In this document: positions 1 to 9,792 of the stretch, piece after piece
Layout: each line of letters opens with the position of its first letter
Numbering within the stretch: the stretch's first letter is position 1
Source of the DNA: Nostoc sp. MS1
GTDB taxonomy: Bacteria; Cyanobacteriota; Cyanobacteriia; Cyanobacteriales; Nostocaceae
Length of the DNA: 64,000 bases
NCBI RefSeq assembly: GCF_019976755.1
Contig: NZ_AP023442.1
Span: forward strand, 243,421-307,420
Direction: 5' to 3'
Program-made: the position numbers and the translations under genes
Notes under the pieces: generated by a model
Databases searched by the model: none
What the model was told of the DNA's origin: nothing
Seen by the model: the letters and a program-made list of their open reading frames with translations, nothing else

Positions 1-483
1 TTCCTTGATTGCCTTTTGCGTCTCCCAGGCATTCTTGATCAGCTTGATCCGCTTTTTGGCAATGCCTTGTACTTCGATGAGTCGGTCGATTTGGTTTTCG
101 ATGATATCCAGGGTTTCTAACCCGAAATGTGCAACTATGCGTCTTGCTGTAACTGGCCCGACTCCTTTGATTAGTCCACTGCCAAGATATTTCTCAATTC
201 CAGTGAGTGTAGCGGGTTTAGTTTCGTGGTAGTTAGTGACATTAAATTGTGGGCCGTACTGTGGATGGTCTTTCCAGAAACCAGTCAGTTGTAGTGTTTG
301 CCCCGGCTGAATATTGGCGAAGCTACCGACGATGCTGGTGAGGTCGGTACTGCGGGAGCGAGTTAGACGTGCGACAGTGTAACCTGATTCCTCTGAGTGG
401 AACGTCAGGCGCTCGACTACCCCAGTGATGGTTTCGTAGTGGGGTTGTGCTTGGGTTTGTTGTGCTGTGGGTAGAGTGGACAT
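1..483 (-). CDS. recD2: RecD2-type ATP-dependent DNA helicase, N-terminal part
   Basis: The gene runs off the left edge; 161 codons are visible, starting at the ATG at 483-481. The protein begins MSTLPTAQQ and continues with an OB-like N-terminal segment (ITGVVERLTFHSEESGYTVA, then VGSFANIQPGQTL and GFWKDHPQYGPQF). A helix-hairpin-helix-like stretch follows (GSGLIKGVGPVTARRIV and VQGIAKKRI). This order is characteristic of RecD2/YrrC helicases, which are 5'-3' DNA helicases outside the RecBCD complex with roles in repair. The ATPase motifs would lie beyond the window. Family knowledge supplies the function; the sequence shows only the N-terminal domains. It is transcribed in the same direction as the HAD gene 82 bp upstream. 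Confidence 0.85.
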   Translation of the reverse strand, partial: MSTLPTAQQTQAQPHYETITGVVERLTFHSEESGYTVARLTRSRSTDLTSIVGSFANIQPGQTLQLTGFWKDHPQYGPQFNVTNYHETKPATLTGIEKYLGSGLIKGVGPVTARRIVAHFGLETLDIIENQIDRLIEVQGIAKKRIKLIKNAWETQKAIKE

Positions 484-565
484 TGAGTGTTAAAAATGCC
501 GCACATCATTATAAACTTATAGGTGATTTTATTTTAGTACATAAATACTATCTAATCTCCAAAAA

Positions 566-1342
566 TCATTTTTTAGCATTTTGAAAAAGTTTCAACAGTT
601 TGCGAACTGCTGATATAACTAAGCCTTGGTCTTTTTCGATTTCTTCGTCTAAGAATGAGATTTTTTCTCCTAATTTAACTGTTGAATTAGTTGTTGAAGC
701 AAGAATTTGACTTGATATTAGTCCTTTACTATCACTCAAATCAGTTGTTATATTTTCAGTCTTAACTTCTGTTGAATCCACAAAAGGATATTTAATATGG
801 TTCAACAATACTTCTCGATTCGCTCCATGAATATCTAAAGTGTCACATATTTGTTCAATGTTCCAGTAGCGGATTCCTTTCTTATGCCCTTTGCGCCACT
901 GTTTAGGAGTTCCCGCAGTATCAATTATTTTCACTTTAGAATTATTTTGAGTCCAACTTAAAGTATCGTTCGTCAAACCAAATAAATCTTCAATCCAAAC
1001 AATACGATACTGCCAGTCTCGACTATACCAGCGTACATCTAAATACTTACTACTAGCACCAGGAAAAAGCTTATGAGCTTTTTTTTCATCCTTATCGCAA
1101 GAATAAGCAACATCCCAAAGGCGTGTTTGTGACCACTTATTCCATGCTTGTGAAGACCATCCCCAAGAAGAAATCCATACAGGATGAATCCAAGGGCAAT
1201 TATCTATTACCTGCAAAAATTCTTTAGCTCCAGGGGTAGGAGTTCCTGTCTCACGCTTGTAAATCTGCTCTGGTGATTTTCCCTCTTCTTGTAACTCAAT
1301 CACACCATTGATGTCAAGGAAAAGCATTATTGGTTCAGTCAT
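566..1342 (-). CDS. HAD-fold protein, 258 aa
   Basis: The N-terminus, MLFLDINGVIEL, matches HAD motif I (hhhhDxDGV) and places the nucleophile Asp near residue 10. The usual second Asp, the general acid/base in phosphatases, is Asn here (DIN). Downstream, PTPGAKEFLQVID and VWISSWGWSSQAWNKWS resemble the HAD helix and motif II region (hhhS) of small HAD proteins common in cyanobacterial and phage genomes. IVWIEDLFGLTNDTLSW could supply the late acidic motif. The C-terminal 70 residues are polar and of unknown role. The gene ends 82 bp before recD2 and is separated from brxA by 517 bp of non-coding DNA. Function is unknown; the Asn substitution suggests weak or altered phosphatase activity. Confidence 0.6.
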   Translation of the reverse strand: MTEPIMLFLDINGVIELQEEGKSPEQIYKRETGTPTPGAKEFLQVIDNCPWIHPVWISSWGWSSQAWNKWSQTRLWDVAYSCDKDEKKAHKLFPGASSKYLDVRWYSRDWQYRIVWIEDLFGLTNDTLSWTQNNSKVKIIDTAGTPKQWRKGHKKGIRYWNIEQICDTLDIHGANREVLLNHIKYPFVDSTEVKTENITTDLSDSKGLISSQILASTTNSTVKLGEKISFLDEEIEKDQGLVISAVRKLLKLFQNAKK

Positions 1343-1859
1343 ATAATCATTTAATTATTAATTTTGTCTATATATATTAGATTTGACTATTAACAGTAAA
1401 AATACAGTTAGTAATATTCGTTGTAAAAGCAATACTGTTATAGTACCCAACTGGAGCAATAAGTAACACAAGTTTAGTTTATCAGTGAAATGCAAGCCAG
1501 AATACAACTCAACGCTATTAATAAACTTTAGATCAAGTCAGAGGAATATCAAGAGGTTGAGATGATTTAAGGGCAATCGCATTTTAAGATAAGGTTTGTA
1601 ATTTCAGTCTGGTGAGACGAGATTTATTAAAATTTAGAAGGGCAATTAGAAAAAGAAACATTGAAGTCATAAGTAATGATATTTGTGTTTGATAAAAAAG
1701 ATAATAGATAAGGAAATTTTTTGATTTTGAAACTTGTACTAATTAGTTCTAGGCTTTTTTGCTTAAAAACCTTGCCTAAAGAAATTATTAGGCTACAATG
1801 GCTTACCGTCTGTTTGAGACAGTTTTGTTTCTTGCTTATAGTGTATTTTTATCCCCACT
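1343..1859. other. AT-rich intergenic region between the divergent HAD gene and brxA
   Basis: 517 bp without a credible ORF. It must carry the promoters of the leftward HAD gene and of rightward brxA. No clear -35/-10 pair stood out. No Shine-Dalgarno sequence precedes the brxA ATG (TATCCCCACTATG), so brxA may be translated from a weak or leaderless start. Confidence 0.5.
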
Positions 1860-2462
1860 ATGATCGCTACAGCTTATGCTGCTCGTACTAACAATGCTTT
1901 TGTTCTGACTGAAACCGTGACAGTTGCTAAACTGATGCACCAAGGTTTAACCCAGAAGGATATTCGGCAACGGGTATTAGTAGAAGATTTATTTCAAATA
2001 CGCTCCCAAGTATCTCGTGAGCGTGCGCTACAAAGTATACTTAAGCGCCTTCATCAAGTACCAGAGGCGTACATTACATTAGTAGCCACAGGCAATCCTG
2101 ATATTCGCCGACTCACTATCCTATTTCTGATTTTGCGAGAACATCGCTTACTGCGTGAACTTATTGCCGAAGTCCTGCTGGACAAGTTGAAACGTTATGA
2201 TTATGTACTGACACTTGCTGACTTGCGAACCTTCTTTGAAGGGAAGCGAGATCAGAATCCCACTGTAGCTGCATGGGCTGATTCTACCTATAAAAAAGCT
2301 GCTAGCAATACTGTAAATGTATTGCTAAATGCGGGTTTGTTGCAGCCAACTTCACCACGAGGGAATTATCAAATTCGTGCTGTTCCAGTACCATCACCCC
2401 TTCGCCATCAACTTCTTGCTGATGGGTTAGGTCATTATTTGACTTTAATGCTTGATGTTTAA
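1860..2462 (+). CDS. brxA: BREX protein BrxA (DUF1819)
   Basis: A 200-aa protein of BrxA length and character: LTQKDIRQRVLVEDLFQ near residue 30, the R-rich SQVSRERALQSILKRLH, and the C-terminal winged-helix-like part (KKAASNTVNVLLNAGLLQP). BrxA is a small DNA-binding BREX component of unclear mechanism. In most type 1 loci it opens the operon, brxA-brxB-brxC-pglX-pglZ-brxL. Here it lies at the far end on the opposite strand and is convergent with brxL; the two stop codons overlap (brxA TAA 2460-2462, brxL TTA on the plus strand 2459-2461). It therefore needs its own promoter. Confidence 0.85.
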   Translation: MIATAYAARTNNAFVLTETVTVAKLMHQGLTQKDIRQRVLVEDLFQIRSQVSRERALQSILKRLHQVPEAYITLVATGNPDIRRLTILFLILREHRLLRELIAEVLLDKLKRYDYVLTLADLRTFFEGKRDQNPTVAAWADSTYKKAASNTVNVLLNAGLLQPTSPRGNYQIRAVPVPSPLRHQLLADGLGHYLTLMLDV

Positions 2463-4477
2463 TCGACGGCTAGGGCTTTAAATACTGCGTCTACTGGGTC
2501 AGCGTAAAAAGATGTTTGGAATTTAGCAAATAGCTCTGGTGGAACACTGGCTAAATCCACAGCGCTGGCCATTGGTAAAAGTATGCGTTTTGCTCCAGCA
2601 TCAAAGGCTACTTGTAAGCTACCCGCTAAGTTGCTTACTGGAGTAATTGTACCGCCTAAAGTCATTTCACCAAATATAGCAAATTGTGTCTGGACACTCC
2701 GTTTCAGGGACGCAGAGCATAAAGAAACGAATAATGCTAATCCACTTTCTTCTGGTATCCCAGCCCCTTGTAAATCAATTAACTGTAGTAAAAAGTCCCA
2801 ATTGCCAGGGTGAATACTACTACTAACTCGTTGAGCGTTAGCTTTGAAGTAATTCATGGCAATATTTAGACTATCTTTTATCTTGCCAGTATTTGCTACG
2901 CCAGTACGTACTAACTTTCCACTACCGGGTATTGCTTGTAGTTCAAGTTTAAATGTGCTAATTATGCCACTATCTGCATTACTGACAAAGTGTAAGTGAC
3001 CAGGAGTTAGCACATCTTGAGTAATCAAGCTTGACCCGCCTTGTTCTGGGACTGAAACAAAATGCTCTTCTAAAGTTTCTAGGTCGATGTAGCTGAAATG
3101 TACATCGTAAAATTCCATACCGCCAATTTTTTTGAGCTGTTCCTTGACCCGTCGTCGCACCCGTAGTGCATAGACTAGGGCTTCACGTACATCTTCTTTA
3201 CTAAATGAACCATCTGGAAAAAGCAGCTTTAGTAGACCAGATACAGTTTTGCGGACAGCTTGCACATCTCGTTGCTTGAGGTTATTGCCCAATCGAAACA
3301 AGGAGTCGATTGCATCAGCAAAACTGCGTTTCCGCATTTCCCGCAGCCACTCAGCTAAATAATCAACGATAAAACCGTACTCGTTGGTAAAATTTTCTGG
3401 GCTAAACTTGGGAATTTCCCAACCAGGAATATAAGCATGAAAGCGGTCGAAAAAGGCAGTGTCAATCATGGCTTCGGGGAAAGGTGCAAGTAAGTGAGAG
3501 GTTTTCACCAAAGATTCCACGCTTTGATTAACGTTGCCCACAAAGACCATAGAAGCATTGGCACTAATCTCAGCCTTACCTCGTGCAAAGGAACCTGATG
3601 CCATGTAGTCTTTCATGATTTGCACACCATCATTATCATGAAAGCTAATGCCTGCGACTTCATCAAAGGCAACCACATCAAATAAACCTACCAGCCCCAC
3701 ACGACGGGTAGACATATTGTAGAAAAGGTTGGCTACTGTGGTTTTACCACCGGAAACAAGAATTGAGTTAGGGGAAACTTCTTTATAAATGTGGGATTTA
3801 CCTGTGGAACGTGGGCCAAGTTCACAGCAGTTGTAGTTATTCTCGCAAAGGGGTACTATACGCGCTAGTAAATGCCACTTCACTTCTTCACTGAAGTTAG
3901 TGGGTTCTAGTCCTGTTGACCTAATTATTAAATCAATCCATTCATTGCGGGTAAAAGCTGGACGACCTGCGAACAGTTCTTCCATCTCCACGTTAGGCAT
4001 TTGGATTGGTTTGAGGCTTCCCACGATGAATGGGCTGGGTTTTGTACCTGCTTCGTATTCAAGTTGTAGGATGCACCATATACCACTGCCCAAAAGTTTT
4101 GGGTTGGGTTTGACGATTTCCGGGTCAATGACTATGCCCTTAATACCCAAGTTCGTTAAACTACCTTGGTAAATGTCATCCCTTTCATTGAGAGTTACTG
4201 TTACTTGGTCAATGATAGTGAATCGCCCCAATTCCCGAATTTTGGATTTAACTTGTTCTGCTTCATCGGGACGAACGTAATTCTGAGCTAGGATGTTTTT
4301 TACACGAACAACACCCTCTTCAATAGTGGTTTCGTCATCGGTCGCGCAGTACATCCCCAACAGGTACTCAAGTACATAAACAGGTACATTAGCACCTTCT
4401 TTGATACGTTTAGTTAGGTCTTTCCGTACTACTTTACCAGGGTAAACGCTGTTTAGCTTTTGGTTGAGGTCGTCCAT
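2459..4477 (-). CDS. brxL: BREX AAA+/Lon-like protein BrxL
   Basis: BrxL is the C-terminal component of type 1 BREX, an MCM-like AAA+ ring ATPase with a Lon-like C-terminal domain. The N-terminus (VVRKDLTKRIKEGANVPVYV, then LEYLLGMYCATDD) is the family signature. Walker A is GPRSTGKS near residue 221 and Walker B is VVAFDEVAG. The C-terminal Lon-like fold shows FGEMTLGGTITPVSNL, but I do not see the canonical PKDGPSAG serine motif (here GIPEESGLAL), so peptidase activity is doubtful. I chose the internal ATG at 4477 (MDDLNQKLN), which fits family N-termini, over the upstream in-frame ATG at 4501. It lies downstream of pglZ and is probably co-transcribed with it. Confidence 0.92.
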   Translation of the reverse strand: MDDLNQKLNSVYPGKVVRKDLTKRIKEGANVPVYVLEYLLGMYCATDDETTIEEGVVRVKNILAQNYVRPDEAEQVKSKIRELGRFTIIDQVTVTLNERDDIYQGSLTNLGIKGIVIDPEIVKPNPKLLGSGIWCILQLEYEAGTKPSPFIVGSLKPIQMPNVEMEELFAGRPAFTRNEWIDLIIRSTGLEPTNFSEEVKWHLLARIVPLCENNYNCCELGPRSTGKSHIYKEVSPNSILVSGGKTTVANLFYNMSTRRVGLVGLFDVVAFDEVAGISFHDNDGVQIMKDYMASGSFARGKAEISANASMVFVGNVNQSVESLVKTSHLLAPFPEAMIDTAFFDRFHAYIPGWEIPKFSPENFTNEYGFIVDYLAEWLREMRKRSFADAIDSLFRLGNNLKQRDVQAVRKTVSGLLKLLFPDGSFSKEDVREALVYALRVRRRVKEQLKKIGGMEFYDVHFSYIDLETLEEHFVSVPEQGGSSLITQDVLTPGHLHFVSNADSGIISTFKLELQAIPGSGKLVRTGVANTGKIKDSLNIAMNYFKANAQRVSSSIHPGNWDFLLQLIDLQGAGIPEESGLALFVSLCSASLKRSVQTQFAIFGEMTLGGTITPVSNLAGSLQVAFDAGAKRILLPMASAVDLASVPPELFAKFQTSFYADPVDAVFKALAVD

Positions 4478-4522
4478 TTTAGAACACGGGGCAGGGGGCA
4501 AGAGATTAGTATCAATATTGGC

Positions 4523-7087
4523 TTAGAAATCTCCAAAGTCATTAGCGATTCCTAAACTAACTGCCCAATTTTCTCGTAGCAATTCACTTTCGTCATCGGC
4601 ATCCTTGACTATTAAATAGGCATTACTAGGAGGACTAGCGATAGCCACTGTCAACCTCAAGCTAATTTCTCTCTCGCTGGGATGTCGGCTAGTGCTACTT
4701 AAGTTTGCTCCTCTTACGTCTGTTATGGGTGTATATGTTTGGGGATCGTACAAGGCGACTGTAACTTGACGCGATCGCCATCTTCCCTCAACTGCTTCAG
4801 TTTGTACTAATGTCAAGCTAAAACGATTATTCGTTACTCTGCGGACTCTTGCACTGACCTGTACACCTACTTTCCGGGCAGGGCCTTCGTCACCTTTTAC
4901 TGCCCGTTGGTGATGATAGGTCAGGACAGGTACACACACTTCCTGAAGGGATGCGCCACCGTGGACAAACTGCGCTCCTGCTCCCTGAACGGCAAAGCGT
5001 AAACTGCCACGGGGTACAATGGCAATCATCTTATTTTCTATGTAGGGCAAGCTGAAGTGTAGCAAGGTTGGGTCATTTATCTGTTCTCGTGCCAGTAAAT
5101 AGCGGCGTTTGCTTTCCAAAATAGTTTCATCATTTGGTAGGGGTCGTTTGTCTGCTTCTTGAATTGGGCGACGTTGATACAAGAAACCGTGGTCAGCAGT
5201 GATAATAACGTTTGTACCGTTGATAGAATTGCAGATTCTTTTTACCAGCCGTAGCAGTTCATTAATTGCTGTACTGCAAGCTGATAATACTTGGCGTTCG
5301 TTAGCGGGTTTATCACCCGTCGCATCAATGACATTGTGATAAATATAAATCAGGCGATAGGGTTGCACTGCTATCCTCCCTTCGTCTGTAGTCATTGCTA
5401 AGAGGTCTTTGGCATTAATTACCGTAGCATCAACATGGCTATTTTCGGTTAATACCTTTTGCCTTGCCAGCGTACCCTTGGTACTAAGTCCATCAAGGCA
5501 GACATCATCATCACCTGGGATTAATTCTAATTTTGAGCCAGGAAGCAGCGCTGCCATCCCCAACCGCGTCACACTGGGTAAAACTCCTAATTGCGCCTCT
5601 AAAGTCGCTTCACCCCGCATTTCTTTCTCAATTACTTCTTGGAGTTCGCTGGCAACTTCGTAGCGTAAGGCATCGGAGATAATTACAAAAGCTTTTTCGC
5701 GATCGCTCCGTTCTAAAATTGGGAAAACGTGCCTGCCAAAGAATCTAGTTTGAGATGGAATGCCTTGCAACTCCCAAGTTTTACCAAGGGTATCTGACCA
5801 AGCTTCCCCTATTTCATCTAAAAACCATTGAGTATATAAATTTTCAACGTCATCAATTAAGGCTTTGAGGATGTCGCCTTGAGCATCATCGCTCTGCACA
5901 ATAAAGTGGCGGTAAGCTTTGTCAAAGGAGTGTAGATTGCTGGCGTAAGCTTTAAATAATGACGGGGCTGGCTGGCGGAATCCTGCTATGTATTGCTGCT
6001 TAAATTCTAAGAGTGCGATCGCAGCTTCCAACGCTTGATAAATTTTTTCATATTTTGGAAACCAAATCAGGGTGTGGCGAGCTTTTAACCAAGTTCGCCA
6101 GTGGGTAAATTCCACTGTTGGTTGCCACATTTGCGCCCTGAGCGTTTTAACGCAAGCACGAATTAATACTTGGTCTACAACCTCGAAACTGGCTGCTTCA
6201 AATAAAACTTCTGGCTCTAAATTGTCTAAAGCATCAAATATATGTAATTGTTCTGCTACTTCATTGCTAAGGGTTTTCCAGCCTGGGGAATCTTGCTGGT
6301 CACGCATCCACTGGTCGATGAAGGAGTAAGCTCGTTGTTTAGGAGTGATGACTTGGTTTAGTAGCGCAGATGGGATAGCACCATGCAGTGATTGAGCAAA
6401 ATGAGTTATGAGTAACTGCACAAATAATTTATTTAAGCTGGGGTTTTGCTTGGGAAAGTCAGTGTGTTCTTGAACTACCTCCCAGAAAGCTTCTGGAGAT
6501 ACAAAACGCTCAATATCAGACCAGAGAGCATTATCTGACTCTAATAAACCTCCCAGCAACACCCGCCGAATGAGTGTACCTGCATCGGGTACTTTTAAGC
6601 TTGCGAGAACGGAAAGCATAGCCAGGAGTAATCCTCTTTCGTCGCTGTCGGGAGAAATACCCATTGCTTGCAGGGCTTCTGTTCGCTTGCGACTTTTAAA
6701 GAATTTTATGTTTTCTCTGATGACTACCTCTAGTCGCCGTTGTCGCAACCCTAAATCAGCATAAATCAGGGCGGCGGGGTCGGCGGAGAAGGTTAAGCCG
6801 CTTTTTTGAATATCTAGAAGCCAGTTTTCTTGAGGTGCAGGTTCAGGAAAGGGAGCGTACAGGAGAAAATCTTGTGTGGGTTGCTCAACTAGCAGGTGAT
6901 ATTTTACTGTGAAGGGAGTATCAGCAAGTTCAAGCTTTTTTACACCTTCGAGTTGGAGTTCATTGAAGCTGCTGGTAAATTGTTGGTCAGGGTCGTACCA
7001 AAATACAATCCGCCGTCCTGGGTGTAACCAACGGGCAGAATCTTGGAAGAGGGTTTCTAACGTGTTTTGGATACGAGTAGTGTTCAT
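4523..7087 (-). CDS. pglZ: BREX phosphatase-like protein PglZ (type A)
   Basis: 854 residues from the ATG at 7087 (MNTTRIQNTLETLFQ), preferred to an upstream ATG at 7153 whose extra 22 residues are hydrophobic and atypical. Alkaline-phosphatase-superfamily metal motifs are visible in the C-terminal half: VIISDALRYE (first metal Asp), IYIYHNVIDATGDK, and NVIITADHGFLYQRR (Asp-His pair). PglZ is essential for BREX defence and for host methylation by PglX. A C-terminal beta-rich domain (RKVGVQVSARVRRV) ends the protein. It reads towards brxL, 45 bp downstream. It is divergent from the small gene pair at 7403-8040, so its promoter must lie in 7088-7402. Confidence 0.92.
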   Translation of the reverse strand: MNTTRIQNTLETLFQDSARWLHPGRRIVFWYDPDQQFTSSFNELQLEGVKKLELADTPFTVKYHLLVEQPTQDFLLYAPFPEPAPQENWLLDIQKSGLTFSADPAALIYADLGLRQRRLEVVIRENIKFFKSRKRTEALQAMGISPDSDERGLLLAMLSVLASLKVPDAGTLIRRVLLGGLLESDNALWSDIERFVSPEAFWEVVQEHTDFPKQNPSLNKLFVQLLITHFAQSLHGAIPSALLNQVITPKQRAYSFIDQWMRDQQDSPGWKTLSNEVAEQLHIFDALDNLEPEVLFEAASFEVVDQVLIRACVKTLRAQMWQPTVEFTHWRTWLKARHTLIWFPKYEKIYQALEAAIALLEFKQQYIAGFRQPAPSLFKAYASNLHSFDKAYRHFIVQSDDAQGDILKALIDDVENLYTQWFLDEIGEAWSDTLGKTWELQGIPSQTRFFGRHVFPILERSDREKAFVIISDALRYEVASELQEVIEKEMRGEATLEAQLGVLPSVTRLGMAALLPGSKLELIPGDDDVCLDGLSTKGTLARQKVLTENSHVDATVINAKDLLAMTTDEGRIAVQPYRLIYIYHNVIDATGDKPANERQVLSACSTAINELLRLVKRICNSINGTNVIITADHGFLYQRRPIQEADKRPLPNDETILESKRRYLLAREQINDPTLLHFSLPYIENKMIAIVPRGSLRFAVQGAGAQFVHGGASLQEVCVPVLTYHHQRAVKGDEGPARKVGVQVSARVRRVTNNRFSLTLVQTEAVEGRWRSRQVTVALYDPQTYTPITDVRGANLSSTSRHPSEREISLRLTVAIASPPSNAYLIVKDADDESELLRENWAVSLGIANDFGDF

Positions 7088-7402
7088 ACTGGCGAGGCAC
7101 AAGGATAATAAAGTGTGTTTTAGAATCCAATTGCCACCTAATATGGCACACACTTTAAAATTAAACTATTACTCAAAGTTTCACTGTGCCAGCGCCAGAT
7201 ATAGCTTTTTTTAGCTTAGTGAGATAGAGATAAAAATAATTAAACGCAGATGCACGCAGATAAATTTGTACCTCAGCAGATTAGGAGACGCTATAAGCCA
7301 GGTTTTACAGAATTTGCTACAGCCTGGGAAGTCAGGGGGTAGAAGCAACATGATTTACTATATACAAAGAAAGATAGAAAGTTAAATGAGGAGGTTGCTA
7401 AT

Positions 7403-7675
7403 ATGCCTAACTCGGAAATTAGTAAAGAAGAAATTGCAAGACGTGGCGGTGAAATTTATCAAAAAATAATTCGTGTTCAAGTTGAGACAGCAGAAAATAT
7501 TGGCAGAATTATCTCAATTAATATCAACACTGGTGATTACGAAATCGATAATGATTTACTTGTAGCTTGTCATCGCTTGCAAGCAAAACAACCTGATGCA
7601 GTCATTTGGACGGAGCGAATTGGTTATGATGCTGTTTATGCCGTAGGTGGTACATTGGTCAGGACAGCACGGTGA
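7403..7675 (+). CDS. Small conserved hypothetical protein, partner of the protease gene
   Basis: 90 aa, no domain recognised with certainty. Sequence features are IARRGGEIYQKIIRVQVET, ININTGDYEIDND and IGYDAVYAVGGTLVRTA, a soluble alpha/beta-looking protein without a signal peptide or membrane segment. A strong Shine-Dalgarno (GAGGAGG, 7388-7394) sits 8 nt before the ATG. The stop TGA overlaps the GTG start of the next gene (GTGA, 7672-7675), implying translational coupling. To my knowledge similar two-gene units with a retropepsin-like protease are common in cyanobacteria, so a toxin-antitoxin-like or regulatory pair is conceivable, but no function is established. Confidence 0.7.
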   Translation: MPNSEISKEEIARRGGEIYQKIIRVQVETAENIGRIISININTGDYEIDNDLLVACHRLQAKQPDAVIWTERIGYDAVYAVGGTLVRTAR

Positions 7676-8040
7676 GACACGGAATAGTTGTTGGTCTTCA
7701 GGCACGTATAAGTGTTGTTCTTCGTTCTAGTGAAGGTTCAGAAATAGAAGTTGAGTGTGTAGTTGATACAGGATTTGAGGGCTTCTTAACTTTGCCACCG
7801 ACTGTAGTTGCTGACCTTGGTTTAATCTATATTGCTTCAATTAGAGCGAATCTTGCTGATAATTCTCATATTTTAACGAATGTTCATCAAGTTACGATTA
7901 TATGGAATAGCCTAGAACGCGAAATTCCAGTTTTAGCAATGGGTCGTCGTCCACTGATTGGTACTGCACTTCTCGAAGATTATCACCTCAGCATAGACTT
8001 TTGTGAGGGAGGTACAGTGTTGATAGATGAGATTTTGTAG
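7672..8040 (+). CDS. Retropepsin-like (clan AA) aspartic protease
   Basis: 122 aa from a GTG start that overlaps the upstream stop. VECVVDTGFEGFLTLPP carries the DTG catalytic motif of clan AA proteases. The flap-like strand region (RANLADNSHILTNVHQVTIIWN) and the C-terminal LIGTALLEDYHLSIDF (h-h-G-x-x hydrophobic motif) complete a single-domain, retropepsin-type monomer that would work as a homodimer. The substrate is unknown. The gene pair lies on the plus strand inside the otherwise minus-strand BREX block, ending convergently 65 bp from the pglX stop. It looks like a passenger rather than a core BREX component, but that is inference. Confidence 0.8.
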   Translation: MRHGIVVGLQARISVVLRSSEGSEIEVECVVDTGFEGFLTLPPTVVADLGLIYIASIRANLADNSHILTNVHQVTIIWNSLEREIPVLAMGRRPLIGTALLEDYHLSIDFCEGGTVLIDEIL

Positions 8041-9792
8041 TTTTTAACTATATTTCAAACTCTCACTCTCTTAGCATCTGCGTGAAACAAAATCATCCGC
8101 TTTCATCACTTCAACAGTTCCCTTTTCCACTGCGATGCTTTCTCTAAATCAGCCATTTTCAAATCTGTACCTTCATATACCAAGTCCTTAAAGCGGGTAT
8201 AGTTGTACGCTACGCCATCATCAAGGTCAAGTTTGATTCGCGCATCGGCTTGGGTTTGCAGTTTGGCTTGATAATCTCGTAGTTCTAACTGTTGGGCTTG
8301 CAGGTCTTTGAGGCGGTTTGTGGCTGCTTTTTTGGCGGTGCTGGAAGTGGCGTTGTCTAGCTGTTGTTGTGCGCGGGTAATTTCACCGTCTAGTTTGACT
8401 TGCAATTCTAAAACGTAATCGGTGCGGATACGGGCGAGAGTGTCTTCGTTGTAACGGTGTAGGTAGACTAATGCGCCAAAAGCTCGTTTTTTGCCACTGG
8501 TAAACAGCCAGTAAATAGGGCGTTTTTTATAAGTTTGGATGTGGTCGGAAATAAATTCTTGCAGGAAATAACGGCGGATACGTTCTTGGGTGGTTTCGCC
8601 GTTTTTGAGGGTGAGGGCGTTGGCGATGAAGTTGAGGTTTTCGGTGAGGGTGTCAGGGCTGTAGGCGACACGCAGAAATTCTATGAAGCGGGTAACGATG
8701 TCGTTATCGAAGTAAGCTTGGTCTGTGATGGGAATTATTGCATCACTGCTGGCGGGGAATGTTTGGTGTAGGGATGGGTCAAATGTTTGTCCCGCGTGGA
8801 TGAGTCCGGGTTTGTCTAGGCTATAGCGTCCCATGATACAGCCGACGGTGTAGGAGATGAGGGAACGGATATCTCTGTTTAAGTCGGCGCGGCGGATGGT
8901 GATTTGCTCGTCGGGTACTTCTGGGGTGAGTTCGTCTTGTAAGCCGTATGCTTTTATCCAGTAGCGGTTGTTTTCTTCTTCTAGGCGTTGGAGTTCGCGG
9001 AAGGCGGTTTCTGATTTGCTTTGCCAGATGGTGAAGGCTTCGCTGAGGTGTTTGATATTGTGGCGTAATAGGGGGTGGGTTTGGAAGTCCCAGGAAGTTT
9101 CAAAGTTGTCCCAGTCTTGACGACTTATGTTAATAGCTTCTTCTGTTAAATCATAATTAATAGGTTTTTTAACAGCTTCAATGACAGGTAAACTAGCAAC
9201 ATTGCCTACTTGAAAGTTTAGTGTGGGATTCATGATTTTCATAAACTCAAATGCAACATTGCTACATAGAAATCCTGTAAATGAATTACTAATATCTTCA
9301 CTAGGAAATACAGATGAGCCACCGACATCAAAAATAAATCCTTTACCTGAACACCTAACTCCGAAATATGAAGAACTAATGAAAGACCAAGTAATACCCG
9401 ATTTAAAATATTTATCAGTATTTTGTGGACGTGAGCGTTGTTTACCGCCACCATTAGTTCCAAAACTACGAATTTCTAAACCATCTTTTTCCCAATTCAC
9501 TACAAACTCTAGATTGCCATACCATTTCCTATATTCCCCACCTTTGTGATAAGGAAACCACTTAAAATCTGATTTATTTGCATTGTCCCTATTTTCTATT
9601 CCAAATCCAATTTTCTGTATTTTTATTTCAAACCATAAACGTAAAAACTGATCATTATTACCCGTTTGAAGTCCCACTACTGGATGAGTAATTTTTCCAA
9701 GAGGTGTAGATTTTTCAAAAATATTTAATATTTTTTGACTCGTCCAATAAGCGATCGCACTCCCCGGAATCTTTGCAAAATCAGCAGGGTTA

